Origin: UBA1443 sp964445745
GTDB taxonomy: Bacteria > Omnitrophota > Omnitrophia > Omnitrophales > Aquincolibacteriaceae
Reading direction: 5' to 3'
Length of the DNA: 64,000 nt
Assembly (NCBI GenBank): GCA_964445745.1
Contig: CAYULU010000001.1
Coordinates: 40,610-104,609 of the forward strand
The notes beneath the pieces are model-generated. The model was not told the DNA's origin. It searched no databases and was given only the letters and a program-made list of their open reading frames with translations. A program made the translations under genes and the position numbers. Numbering within the stretch: position 1 is the first letter of the stretch; each line of letters begins with the position of its first letter. This document shows, piece after piece, positions 21,701-27,823 of the stretch.

Positions 21701-24700
21701 GGCGTGGGAGAAAACGATGTTAAGCGAGACGCCCGCGGGAAATGGGCTTCCGCTCTGGAAGAGCATGGCTTTTGCGGCGGAATATATGAATGCAGCGGGC
21801 GAGGTTATTCAGCAGCCTGATCTTGAGAAATACTACGATCCTTCCAAAGTCCTATATCACGGTCACCAGGGAGCCTACTGGAGCGATCCGGAGCTTCAAA
21901 AATTGCTTGCGGCGCAGCATCTGAGGCCTGACGTGACGGTGCTTCCTGCGGGAGTGATTGGCCGTGAATTTCTGCGAACCGAAGGTCACCATCATCTTTC
22001 GGGTTTGCCGGAGGTTTATGAAACGGCGTATGGGACGAATGGGTATCTTCTTTTCAAGACCGTGAGTGAGGACTCGGAGGATATCGCGGACGTCATGTAT
22101 GTTATGGCCGAGGCGGGGGATCATGTCCTGTTCCCTCCCGGGTATCAGCATATCAGCATTAACACGGGTTCGAGGCCGTTTGTGATGACCGATTGGGTGA
22201 GCATGAAAGCGAACTCTGATTTCAAGTACATCAAGCGCCATCATGGGGCCCCTTACCTGGTAGTCCGGGGGCCGGACGGTCAAGCTCAATTTGAGCGGAA
22301 CGCACAATATCCTGGTAAAGTTCCGCCGATTCGTTTGGTGCGTCCAGCGGACGAGATTAAACTGGGTGATCAGGTGATCTTCAAAAAAGGTGTACCCATG
22401 TTCGATCTTGTCAAAAACGGACAGATTGATCTTTTAGCCTTCCTGAATGACACCAATGAGTCAGGGCGTTACGACGAACTTTACAAAAATGCGTTCCGCT
22501 CCGAATCTCGTTTATCCGTTTCTTCGGGAATCTCCTCGGACACAGATTCAGTAACGGGCGTGACGCCGGCTCAGGAAAAGCAATTTCAGAAAGCTACCCG
22601 CAATTTTCAGTTCTTTTCCTGGAAAAGGGTCTTGCCGATTGTGTTGTACGTTGGGATTCACGTCGGGGGCTTTTTGCTCGTTCTTTCCTTGATTGTTTCA
22701 AACTTCGACCTGGACCTTAAGTCTTTGCAGGATCGATATTGGTTGGTCTTGATGGGAAGTCCCTCATTTTTGATGACGGTGATGTTTCTCAGATCGTTGC
22801 CGGATCTTTTGCGGCAGATGCCTTCAAACAATGATCATATCACCGGGCGCCAAGCGGAAGGAGAGGCTGGCGCGAAATCTCGCTCTGAGGTCCGGTGGAC
22901 CGATTCTGAGGAAAGGCAATTCAAGGAGGTTCTTACCGGACATCAGGAAGGTTTGCCGCGCGGCAAGTTTGTTATGGAACTATTGCTAGCGGGGATGATA
23001 GGGATGATCTCGCTTGTAAGCCGAGCGGCTGAGGCTCCACGGACTAGAGGCGGTTTCACAAGTATTTCCAACCCATTGTTTCTCAAGGGGTTGGAAAATG
23101 TAAAAGGGACTTATGAAAACGCTTCTATTGAGAACTCGACGGAAATCCGGGCGAAGGGGAGTGTGGCAACTCAATCTTTTTCCTCTCAACGGGTGGATCA
23201 GGAAACCCTGCATGCACATGTTGCTGACATCCCCAGCCTTTTGGAATCCTTGTATCATGAGGATTCGTGGGTACGGGAACAGGCCCTGACGGCGCTCCGT
23301 ACAATCAAGACGGAATCGGTTGTCACCGGACTCCTGAAGTCTTTGGACGACAAAACCGGTTTGAATGTTGCGGCCCGTGCGCGGGTGATTCAAACACTGA
23401 GTGAAATGGATGTTCTCGAAGCGGTCCCGGTTTTTATTCGAATTGCAAACGATCCGACGGAACTTCGCTCCATTCAGGATATTGCTCTTCTTGCCATTTA
23501 TTCGGTCAGGAATCCGGTAGCGGCCCCCGATCTGGTCAAAGCGCTTTCTTCGGATGATGCGGTTCTCAGGTTCTTTATCCTGAAAGCTCTCTCTGAGATG
23601 CCCGCTGTTTCAGTGACGGAAGCTTTGAAAGAGGGGCTTCATAACCCGGACCCCCGAATTGCAGAGAGTTCTTTTGTAGCGTTGGTCCAGCGCGGGAAAA
23701 TTTATGAAGTGAATGATCCGGCGCTCGTGCCTTTTCTTAAAAAGATGATGGCTCACGGAGAGTTTTCTTACAGACATTTCGCCGCGGACGCATTGTACCG
23801 GATCAGCAAAATCCAATACTATCAAGCTGCTTATGGTCCGCTTCTTAAGGAAATAATCAAAATGTGGGCAGGAATATTTGCTTTTATCCTGACGCCTTTT
23901 GGAGTGGCACGTGTGCTTAAGAAAATCCAGCTCCACCACTATCGCGAACGGGATTTTTATGCCAGCCATACCGATTCTGGCATTGATTTTGCCGGTACTG
24001 TAGATAAGAGCGCGAAGTACCCTCGCTCCGAATCTCGGAATATTGAGGAAACGCGCCCTGGTTTTTTTACGTCAGAAATTCGGTCTGAAATGCGATGGGA
24101 TGAGGCTGTGGTGACGCCCCGGGTCTTGGTGGAATCCGGGAGTGGCAGTTTAGCCGCGAAGATTGGGACGGCGGCCCGGGTAGCGGCGAACACGGTTTCG
24201 CCTCTGCTTTCGAGTTCGCCTGTCTATGCTTCAGAAATCGCCCCGCAACTTTTTGCGGGGACTGAACACTACCAGTCTGTTCCGGAAATTCCGGGTTCTT
24301 TCACGGCACAATGGCCGGTACTGGGAAAGATCGTAAGCGGGTCTGCGACTGCGTCTGCGGAGCGCCTGGTCATTGATCAGCGGCACGGGATTCCCGATAA
24401 GGAGAGCGTTCTTCCCCTGGTTGCGTTTGCCCGCTATAACCCGAAGACCACAGTGGTGCTGGCGCTGATCGCGACTGAAGATCAGGTCTCGGATTTTCAA
24501 AAAGCAGTGGCGGCTCTCCACGGAGGGAAGGCATGGCCGCAAAATTTAAAAGTTCGGGCCTTTGCGGATGAGAATGCGTTTATTCCGGAGTTTAATGGGT
24601 TTTATAACGCTTCTGCGCCGTTGGGCCGCCCTGTAGCACTTGTGACGGATCAGGAGGGTTCACTTGTGACCGGAAAGATCGGGTTTCGGAGAAGTCTCTT

Positions 24701-24896
24701 GAGCGTTGTGGGTGACAGGGACTCTCTTAAGCAGACGGCGTCGGTGTTGCTTGCCGCGGACAAACTTCTTGATGAATCCGTGTGGTCGTTGGGTTATCAC
24801 TTTGTCTCTGTCGATAAGCTTGGCGGGCTGGAGATGCTGATGACGGAGCTTACGAACTTTATACGGTCTGAGGCCCGAATGGCCGCCTCGGCATAA
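15756..24896 (+). CDS. Giant modular exported protein: TraB/TIKI-like, HEAT, nucleotidyltransferase, DUF218 and cupin phosphoglucose isomerase domains
   Basis: The 3,046-residue product starts at ATG 15756, with an AGGA about 11 nt upstream. A signal peptide (about 14-41, ending AFA-G) precedes a TraB/TIKI-like domain with H88, E116 and GGFH (H478). RAEVR (595-599) is followed by a second signal-like stretch (about 618-640), a helix (about 652-675) and HEAT repeats. RSEVR (877) opens a longer HEAT block to about 1190. A polymerase-beta-type nucleotidyltransferase has GS (1392-1393) and DLD (1402-1404). RSEVR (1603) opens a DUF218 domain (about 1635-1800). RSETR (1829) opens a two-helix module; RSESR (1948) opens a cupin-type phosphoglucose isomerase with GHHH (2077-2080), PEVYE (2085-2089) and H2132. 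RSESR (2248) opens a near-identical copy of the two-helix module. RSEVR (2376) precedes a third signal-like stretch and HEAT repeats. RSESR (2757), RSEMR (2776) and a C-terminal domain end in RSEAR (3037). Domain calls are motif-based. How cytosolic-type enzymes work behind a signal peptide is unclear. Confidence 0.85.
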   Translation: MQNDPMFVPGFSWKRSKSIVAFVTLVAFTVTTLVWDPRAFAGTGVPVAGEVSAFAQGVLQIPAELGQVTETLVGDPKAPAFIHIQSAHGNYSAEKNIEKLLGFIEKNSSVKLMLLEGASGKLHPKMFRMFPAHPEFNQKVTDKLVREGYLTGPESFLIGSDDKTEGWGIEDLEAYKKDRESFIHVVEKEKVAEKFLGSLRATIDRRFSSKLNKDLLNLVRQEEAFGSGTVSFEGWLTVLKAASQKHLTLDLSDAFYQNQYPFLIRYFRLQAIGSKIDREKARHEADAFLVDLASRKVSEEVLENFKAILQTSETELLRTVSRTTDGYSTLRRAFDLAFSSLPKDFSMTQWPNWTLYAQHIILMQEMEGKGLHEETLKLKDKIQTALAKTADEKAYLSQARELYLLRRLFNLELTRPEYEELAQTVKTSDTQEIQTLYKTAMDFYSTAVERENKMFQNALTKMAGTKQQHAVIVTGGFHAEGLKKLVTSKGCSYIQITPRIAEVSKRDHEVYLRSILGSRDVETSQMSALLGIVDRAQRVAVTGVAATKDWARDVRSLVLGLINSENVSARQALSVSFSNSIFGSQTPALVPVIARAEVREKQAATKVVAVDSQINSIAQKLTLAAALAFTSVSAHADSVGVLSSFSSEQSVSVWFWGSVLSLGALFAGYFIVWRLFFPINWHLRRLLSNEYAVRSRAIEKLVSIGSKAVPALIRILEDKTNISSSNVIEILERIKDARSIPGLIVGLGDKSEEIRFRSARALAEFADARIVPTLRKTADGWLQDLRKQRGELEETLKQTPSTIEQEETRQEELVELGGRGDRGGVYTIGYEIVPTGRMETVSNSAYTDLSWRISRLEVVEREIASFLLRAEEVNHVRSEVRLTPAQEKQFQKALRDLQPKWWDGLLGEIDGNERKKRALKTLGELKDSRSFRVLKEKILLHQEEPNFPSQQAVKSMKEFPTDMLLSGLMPFLGSEDERVGQNMVSIFEGLEDPAIVLPMIQALEGRDPRARERAASVLLGSRDFRSLDAFLRVLKNLNESAEMRRTAISAIRNWNPSDLGKERTTQWVEALISCLDNPPTRDDAARTLGDLKDRRAIKPLVDRLMTIDPSMLPPVFLFALRDLQWEPKNVNEAIRFACGLRSDATIWDKVALFGPAAVPLLMDLLISKDFELRRNVATVLLKIADPKLAGLDRYLEWTQDGTPPEQRKLIFLTPEKIETIKRAFAEGRTIQVEYEEQEMVSHQESYLDTYGQDYFYVVVDTPGYLSVKITGMGQEIGSVSVARTVGPAVTASPNGFPEPYAKDVGFWEFRLPVFNAASEGLSVTRLRDALEVLKNRGWLWSHFESTHRERVNQRATDRLEQLLSKVHAVMITLYANGILSAATPLVSLQLAGSYLWTDSPNDLDLVVIVEGERNFEKMSASNHTNGFLPVIPGIETSYEVVGLETLRRAVGGDEVKDANVIRRKAIMYSVSVPLAGIDLFASQSIPFDSYVTMRNDLMTDASRAAWRDLKGDPAKIAAKRLWRQEESDAMEKWLAMQRRLISEGSTEELRKMHERLSQIDSLILAAEANLEEEKSKLARLRQQDVSFDAGASRSEASQKQTLRSEVRTQLGAEDYAAANGVFSYLAEQSQDIPMNPDVLIVLGNPDHEVNGTAAAALYHRLNPKWVLVAGKGKKDRPEAHEFRDVLVARGVPGDKIFIEDQSMNTGQNAQFGSKLLREAMENRDPDMLNRPITAVVTQKPMGQRLSTDIMEKQFAWPQGISFFPSAPRVPQVNGQTDNEEFFQLVAEALDQIRRFPDFARQKFIDPKAAQHPNEVTQAVGRLTALMQSRSETRLTLHQADDSGEQEKQFQKALRNFQLFSWKKVVPIVFYVGIHVGGFLLVLSFIVSYFDLDLKSLQDRYWLVLMGSPSFLMTVMFLRSLPGLLRQIPSVNDHIAGRQAEEEAGAESRSESRLSLTPLIGLPAELDLETLAVRYGPGVSFLKAWEKTMLSETPAGNGLPLWKSMAFAAEYMNAAGEVIQQPDLEKYYDPSKVLYHGHQGAYWSDPELQKLLAAQHLRPDVTVLPAGVIGREFLRTEGHHHLSGLPEVYETAYGTNGYLLFKTVSEDSEDIADVMYVMAEAGDHVLFPPGYQHISINTGSRPFVMTDWVSMKANSDFKYIKRHHGAPYLVVRGPDGQAQFERNAQYPGKVPPIRLVRPADEIKLGDQVIFKKGVPMFDLVKNGQIDLLAFLNDTNESGRYDELYKNAFRSESRLSVSSGISSDTDSVTGVTPAQEKQFQKATRNFQFFSWKRVLPIVLYVGIHVGGFLLVLSLIVSNFDLDLKSLQDRYWLVLMGSPSFLMTVMFLRSLPDLLRQMPSNNDHITGRQAEGEAGAKSRSEVRWTDSEERQFKEVLTGHQEGLPRGKFVMELLLAGMIGMISLVSRAAEAPRTRGGFTSISNPLFLKGLENVKGTYENASIENSTEIRAKGSVATQSFSSQRVDQETLHAHVADIPSLLESLYHEDSWVREQALTALRTIKTESVVTGLLKSLDDKTGLNVAARARVIQTLSEMDVLEAVPVFIRIANDPTELRSIQDIALLAIYSVRNPVAAPDLVKALSSDDAVLRFFILKALSEMPAVSVTEALKEGLHNPDPRIAESSFVALVQRGKIYEVNDPALVPFLKKMMAHGEFSYRHFAADALYRISKIQYYQAAYGPLLKEIIKMWAGIFAFILTPFGVARVLKKIQLHHYRERDFYASHTDSGIDFAGTVDKSAKYPRSESRNIEETRPGFFTSEIRSEMRWDEAVVTPRVLVESGSGSLAAKIGTAARVAANTVSPLLSSSPVYASEIAPQLFAGTEHYQSVPEIPGSFTAQWPVLGKIVSGSATASAERLVIDQRHGIPDKESVLPLVAFARYNPKTTVVLALIATEDQVSDFQKAVAALHGGKAWPQNLKVRAFADENAFIPEFNGFYNASAPLGRPVALVTDQEGSLVTGKIGFRRSLLSVVGDRDSLKQTASVLLAADKLLDESVWSLGYHFVSVDKLGGLEMLMTELTNFIRSEARMAASA
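21288..21611 (+). repeat. Intragenic direct repeat, copy 1
   Basis: This 324-bp segment recurs 1,284 bp downstream (22572-22895), in the same reading frame of the giant gene, with roughly 90 percent identity by eye. It encodes a PAQEKQFQKA-like head, two transmembrane helices (one containing GIHVGGFLLVLS, one SPSFLMTVMFL) and a charged tail, and it runs into the RSESR junction. A third copy of the head alone is at about 18384-18448. Confidence 0.9.
22572..22895 (+). repeat. Intragenic direct repeat, copy 2
   Basis: This is the second copy of the 324-bp module at 21288-21611, at an exact offset of 1,284 bp (428 codons). Many differences fall at third codon positions, consistent with duplication followed by selection on the protein. 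The copies bracket the cupin phosphoglucose isomerase domain, and this copy ends in an RSEVR junction. Confidence 0.9.
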
Positions 24897-24945
24897 TTTT
24901 GAGTCTGGGGCTCGGAGCTAATAAAACAAAGCTCTGTTGGGACCT

Positions 24946-24983
24946 GGTTTCAAGCTAGGTTTCGAGCCCAGGTTTCGAGCTTC
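24946..24983. repeat. Three tandem 12-13 bp units
   Basis: The units GGTTTCAAGCTA, GGTTTCGAGCCCA and GGTTTCGAGCTTC lie head to tail in the 128-bp spacer between the second giant gene and nadE. Just upstream, GAGCT and AGCTC can form a small hairpin (24915-24934), but there is no T-run to call a terminator. The function is unknown. Confidence 0.6.
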
Positions 24984-25024
24984 TGAAACTATTTTCAGGG
25001 TCAAGTTGTGATATACTCCTTCGC

Positions 25025-26719
25025 ATGAAAAATTCTCCCCTTAAGATAGCGATTGGTCAGATGAATCCCACTGTTGGGGACTATGCGGCCAATGCGGCCA
25101 AAATCATGGATTGGATCGGAAAGGCAGAGCGGGAGGGCGCGGATCTCGTTGTGTTCCCCGAATGCGCGCTTTGCGGTTACCCCGTCTGGGATCTTGCCAA
25201 TAAAAAAGCGTTCCTTGCGGAAGGCGCGAAGTGGCTTAGGGAGATTGTAGCTTCGACGCGCGGTAAAAAAATCGCTGTCGTTTTAGGTTTTATTGATAAG
25301 GGGTTTTCACCGAATGCTGAACGCCGTACACCGTACTCATTGAATGCCGCGGCGTGGATTGAAACCGGGAAAATTCGTGCGGTTTACCACAAACGCTTGC
25401 TACCCACTTACGATGTTTTTCTCGAAGAGATTTTTTTCCGTCCGGGCCAAAAACCGGGAATCGTGTCGTTTCGCGGCCGCAAAATAGGTCTTACCGTATG
25501 TGAAGATATTTGGGATGCCGGATATCAACTGAAGCCGCTTGCGGAGCTTAAGGCTCTGGGTGCAGATTTTGTCATTAATATTTCCGCGTCACCTTACTAC
25601 CGGCAAGTTCGTAAAAAACGGGCGGCTGTGGTTTGTTCGCAGTCCCGTCGTTACAAATTCCCGATTCTCTATGTCAATCAGGTGGGGGGACAGGATGATC
25701 TGGTCTTTGACGGTGCGAGTCTGATGACGAACGAACAGGGACGAATCCTTTTCCAAGCTCCGGCATTTTCCGAGGATCTCTTTTTCCTTTTTCCCGGGGA
25801 GCTTGATTTGACACGGGGGGAATCCCGGTCGGTTCCATCTCAGGACGATGACGATGTGGAAACCTATATTCCGGAAATGTATCAGGCGCTTGTGACCGGT
25901 GTCAGAGACTATTTTCGGAAGAACGGCTTTAAGAAGGCGATTCTTGGTTTGAGTGGAGGGATTGATTCGGCGATCGTGGCGTGCATTGCAGTGGATGCCC
26001 TCGGGGCTCATGCCGTGAAGGGGGTGACCATGCCCGGTCCGTTTTCGTCGCGGGGAAGCTGGAAGGATTCTGAGCGGTTGGCGAAAAATCTCGGGATTGA
26101 TTTCGAAACACGTCCGATCCAAAAAATGTATCAGACGTTTTTGAATCAAACGACCCGGGTAGCGAATCGCGGAGAATGTAGCCCAAGCCTGGCCATGGAA
26201 AATCTCCAGGCGAGGTTGCGGGGACTGGAGCTGATGTACTTTTCCAACAGTGAAGGTCGTCTGCTTCTTGCAACCGGAAACAAATCTGAACTTGCGATGG
26301 GATATTGCACGCTTTACGGAGATATGGCCGGCGGCCTGGCGGTGATCGGGGATGTCTATAAAACGGATGTCTACAAACTTTCCCGGTACCGGAATTTGAT
26401 TCGACACCTGATTCCCGATGTCATTCTTGACAAGGCGCCGTCCGCGGAACTTAGGCCGAACCAAAAAGATCAGGATTCGCTGCCGCCCTATGAGGTCCTG
26501 GATGAAATCCTGCGACTTTACATCGAAAAAAATCTTGATTGTCGAGAGATCGTTCGAAGGCTCGGGAAAAAGAAAATTCGGCCCGCAGTGATCGAGGAGA
26601 CTCTTCGCAAGGTGGATCATAACGAGTACAAGCGCCGCCAGACGCCGCCCATTCTTCGTGTGACGGAAAAAGCCTGGTTTGGCCGCCGGATGCCGATCAC
26701 CAACAGGTTTCAAGGATAG
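25025..26719 (+). CDS. nadE: Glutamine-dependent NAD+ synthetase
   Basis: NadE makes NAD+ from deamido-NAD+, ATP and glutamine as the last cytosolic step of NAD synthesis. The 564-residue length fits the two-domain form. The N-terminal nitrilase-like glutaminase domain shows a Glu-Lys-Cys triad: Glu in FPECALCGYP (about 45), Lys in YHKRLLP (about 123) and Cys159 in TVCEDIWD. The C-terminal ATP-pyrophosphatase domain has LSGGIDSAI near 310 and the expected TGNKSELAMGY segment. The start is ATG 25025. No clear ribosome-binding site precedes it, but a -10-like TATACT (25012-25017) ends only 7 nt before the ATG, so a leaderless transcript is possible. The downstream ogt gene follows within a few bases. 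Confidence 0.95.
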   Translation: MKNSPLKIAIGQMNPTVGDYAANAAKIMDWIGKAEREGADLVVFPECALCGYPVWDLANKKAFLAEGAKWLREIVASTRGKKIAVVLGFIDKGFSPNAERRTPYSLNAAAWIETGKIRAVYHKRLLPTYDVFLEEIFFRPGQKPGIVSFRGRKIGLTVCEDIWDAGYQLKPLAELKALGADFVINISASPYYRQVRKKRAAVVCSQSRRYKFPILYVNQVGGQDDLVFDGASLMTNEQGRILFQAPAFSEDLFFLFPGELDLTRGESRSVPSQDDDDVETYIPEMYQALVTGVRDYFRKNGFKKAILGLSGGIDSAIVACIAVDALGAHAVKGVTMPGPFSSRGSWKDSERLAKNLGIDFETRPIQKMYQTFLNQTTRVANRGECSPSLAMENLQARLRGLELMYFSNSEGRLLLATGNKSELAMGYCTLYGDMAGGLAVIGDVYKTDVYKLSRYRNLIRHLIPDVILDKAPSAELRPNQKDQDSLPPYEVLDEILRLYIEKNLDCREIVRRLGKKKIRPAVIEETLRKVDHNEYKRRQTPPILRVTEKAWFGRRMPITNRFQG

Positions 26720-26726
26720 GTCCTGC

Positions 26727-27218
26727 GTGACAATTTTGAAGCCTCCCCCGATGATACATCATGTCGACCTTAGGACCAGGGGCGGAGTATTTCGGCTTGA
26801 ATTTAGTGGCAGGGGCCTTTATCGGATCAAGTTCCCGAAGGGTGACCCCTTACCGGAATCTCCGCGAGAAGTTTTTCGGATCTTTAAGAAGTATTTGAGT
26901 GCGAAACTGGATCTGACCGGGTTGACTCCCTTTCAAAAGAAAATTTATTCAACCCTGATGAATGTACCCGAAGGGGCGACGATTTCATACGGGGATCTTG
27001 CGGTTCGAGCGGGATTCCCCAAAGCGGCACGGGCCGTGGGGACGGCGATGAGGAAGAACCGGTTGCCCTTGGTCATCCCTTGCCACCGTGTTGTTCCGGC
27101 GAAAGGAGGAGTGGGCGAGTATTCGGCCCTGCCGGGGCTCCGGCAGGCCGGCAAGAAGTGGAAACGGGCACTGCTTGATTATGAGCACTGTCTGAAGGGC
27201 CATTCTCAACTTTTGTAA
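26727..27218 (+). CDS. ogt: Methylated-DNA--protein-cysteine S-methyltransferase
   Basis: This DNA repair protein removes alkyl groups from O6-alkylguanine onto its own cysteine. The active-site PCHRVV motif is intact (Cys at about residue 119), and the preceding helix-turn-helix region (ISYGDLA to AARAVGTAMRKN) is typical of the family. I chose GTG 26727 because AAGGATAGG (26711-26719) lies about 8 nt upstream. An earlier in-frame start (26679) would overlap nadE by 41 nt and add residues without family character; ATG 26751 is a third option. The 163-residue length is normal. It probably shares a transcript with nadE, whose stop is 7 nt away. Confidence 0.92.
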   Translation: MTILKPPPMIHHVDLRTRGGVFRLEFSGRGLYRIKFPKGDPLPESPREVFRIFKKYLSAKLDLTGLTPFQKKIYSTLMNVPEGATISYGDLAVRAGFPKAARAVGTAMRKNRLPLVIPCHRVVPAKGGVGEYSALPGLRQAGKKWKRALLDYEHCLKGHSQLL

Positions 27219-27235
27219 AACAAGATCGTTGTTCA

Positions 27236-27265
27236 TTGAGAGTTGAGCGTCGTGTGTGTTATAAT
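27236..27265 (+). promoter_or_regulatory. Sigma70-type promoter upstream of rsfS
   Basis: TTGAGA (27236-27241), an 18-bp spacer and a consensus TATAAT (27260-27265) lie in the spacer between ogt and rsfS. The expected transcription start near 27272 leaves a leader of about 100 nt before rsfS. That leader holds a 29-codon frame (27312-27401) that overlaps the rsfS start. Confidence 0.6.
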
Positions 27266-27373
27266 TCCGAACTTTTTAATTCCGCAACGTAGTTTAATGG
27301 CGGATCAATCCATGTCTGTCGCTCCTTACGAAACGCCAGGCTGTGCGGACATCCAGGAAGGTGAGTTGATATT

Positions 27374-27745
27374 TTGCAACCGAAACGAATGGCTGAGCTA
27401 ATCCGATCGCTCGCGGAAGACAAGAAAGCGGAAGACCTTGTGCTGCTGGATATTTCAAAATTGTCCAGCCTGACCCATTATTTTATCGTGACCCACGGGA
27501 ATAATGCTCCCCATGTTCGCGCGATTTCCGAACACGTTATGGTCGAGATGAAAAAACGGAAGATGCCTGTTTTTCATGTGGAGGGATTGCAAGACGCGAA
27601 ATGGGTCCTGTTGGATTTTGGCCCGGTGATTGTCCACGTATTCTACAAGGAAACCCGCGAATTTTATTCAATTGAGCGTCTTTGGGGGGAAGGTAAACTG
27701 CTTTTAAAACGGGACGAGATTGACGAAAAACAGGACACGAAATGA
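27374..27745 (+). CDS. rsfS: Ribosomal silencing factor RsfS
   Basis: RsfS (Iojap/DUF143 family) binds ribosomal protein uL14 and blocks subunit joining when nutrients are short. The 123-residue protein shows the family pattern: KAEDLVLLDIS, then the THYFIVTHGN strand-helix, VEGLQDAKWVLLDFG, and the VHVF and REFYSIERLWGE end. The start is taken as TTG 27374 because AAGGTGAG sits about 7 nt upstream; ATG 27389 is the alternative. It is followed after 78 nt by argS. Confidence 0.93.
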   Translation: MQPKRMAELIRSLAEDKKAEDLVLLDISKLSSLTHYFIVTHGNNAPHVRAISEHVMVEMKKRKMPVFHVEGLQDAKWVLLDFGPVIVHVFYKETREFYSIERLWGEGKLLLKRDEIDEKQDTK

Positions 27746-27823
27746 TGCCCGCTCTCCCGGCCTCAGGCGTTGATTTCCGGTTCTTTTTACCCATCATTTT
27801 TGTGGGTCTAACCAGGTGATTGT

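Noticed and set aside
25589..26713. 374-codon minus-strand frame opposite nadE
   Set aside because: It is a shadow of nadE: its translation is rich in R, H and P, typical of antisense reading, and nadE is clearly the real gene.
26679..26726. Earlier in-frame start for ogt inside nadE
   Set aside because: It overlaps nadE by 41 nt, while GTG 26727 has a well-placed AAGGATAGG.
27312..27401. 29-codon frame in the rsfS leader
   Set aside because: No family and no clear ribosome-binding site; it may be chance, so it is only mentioned with the promoter.
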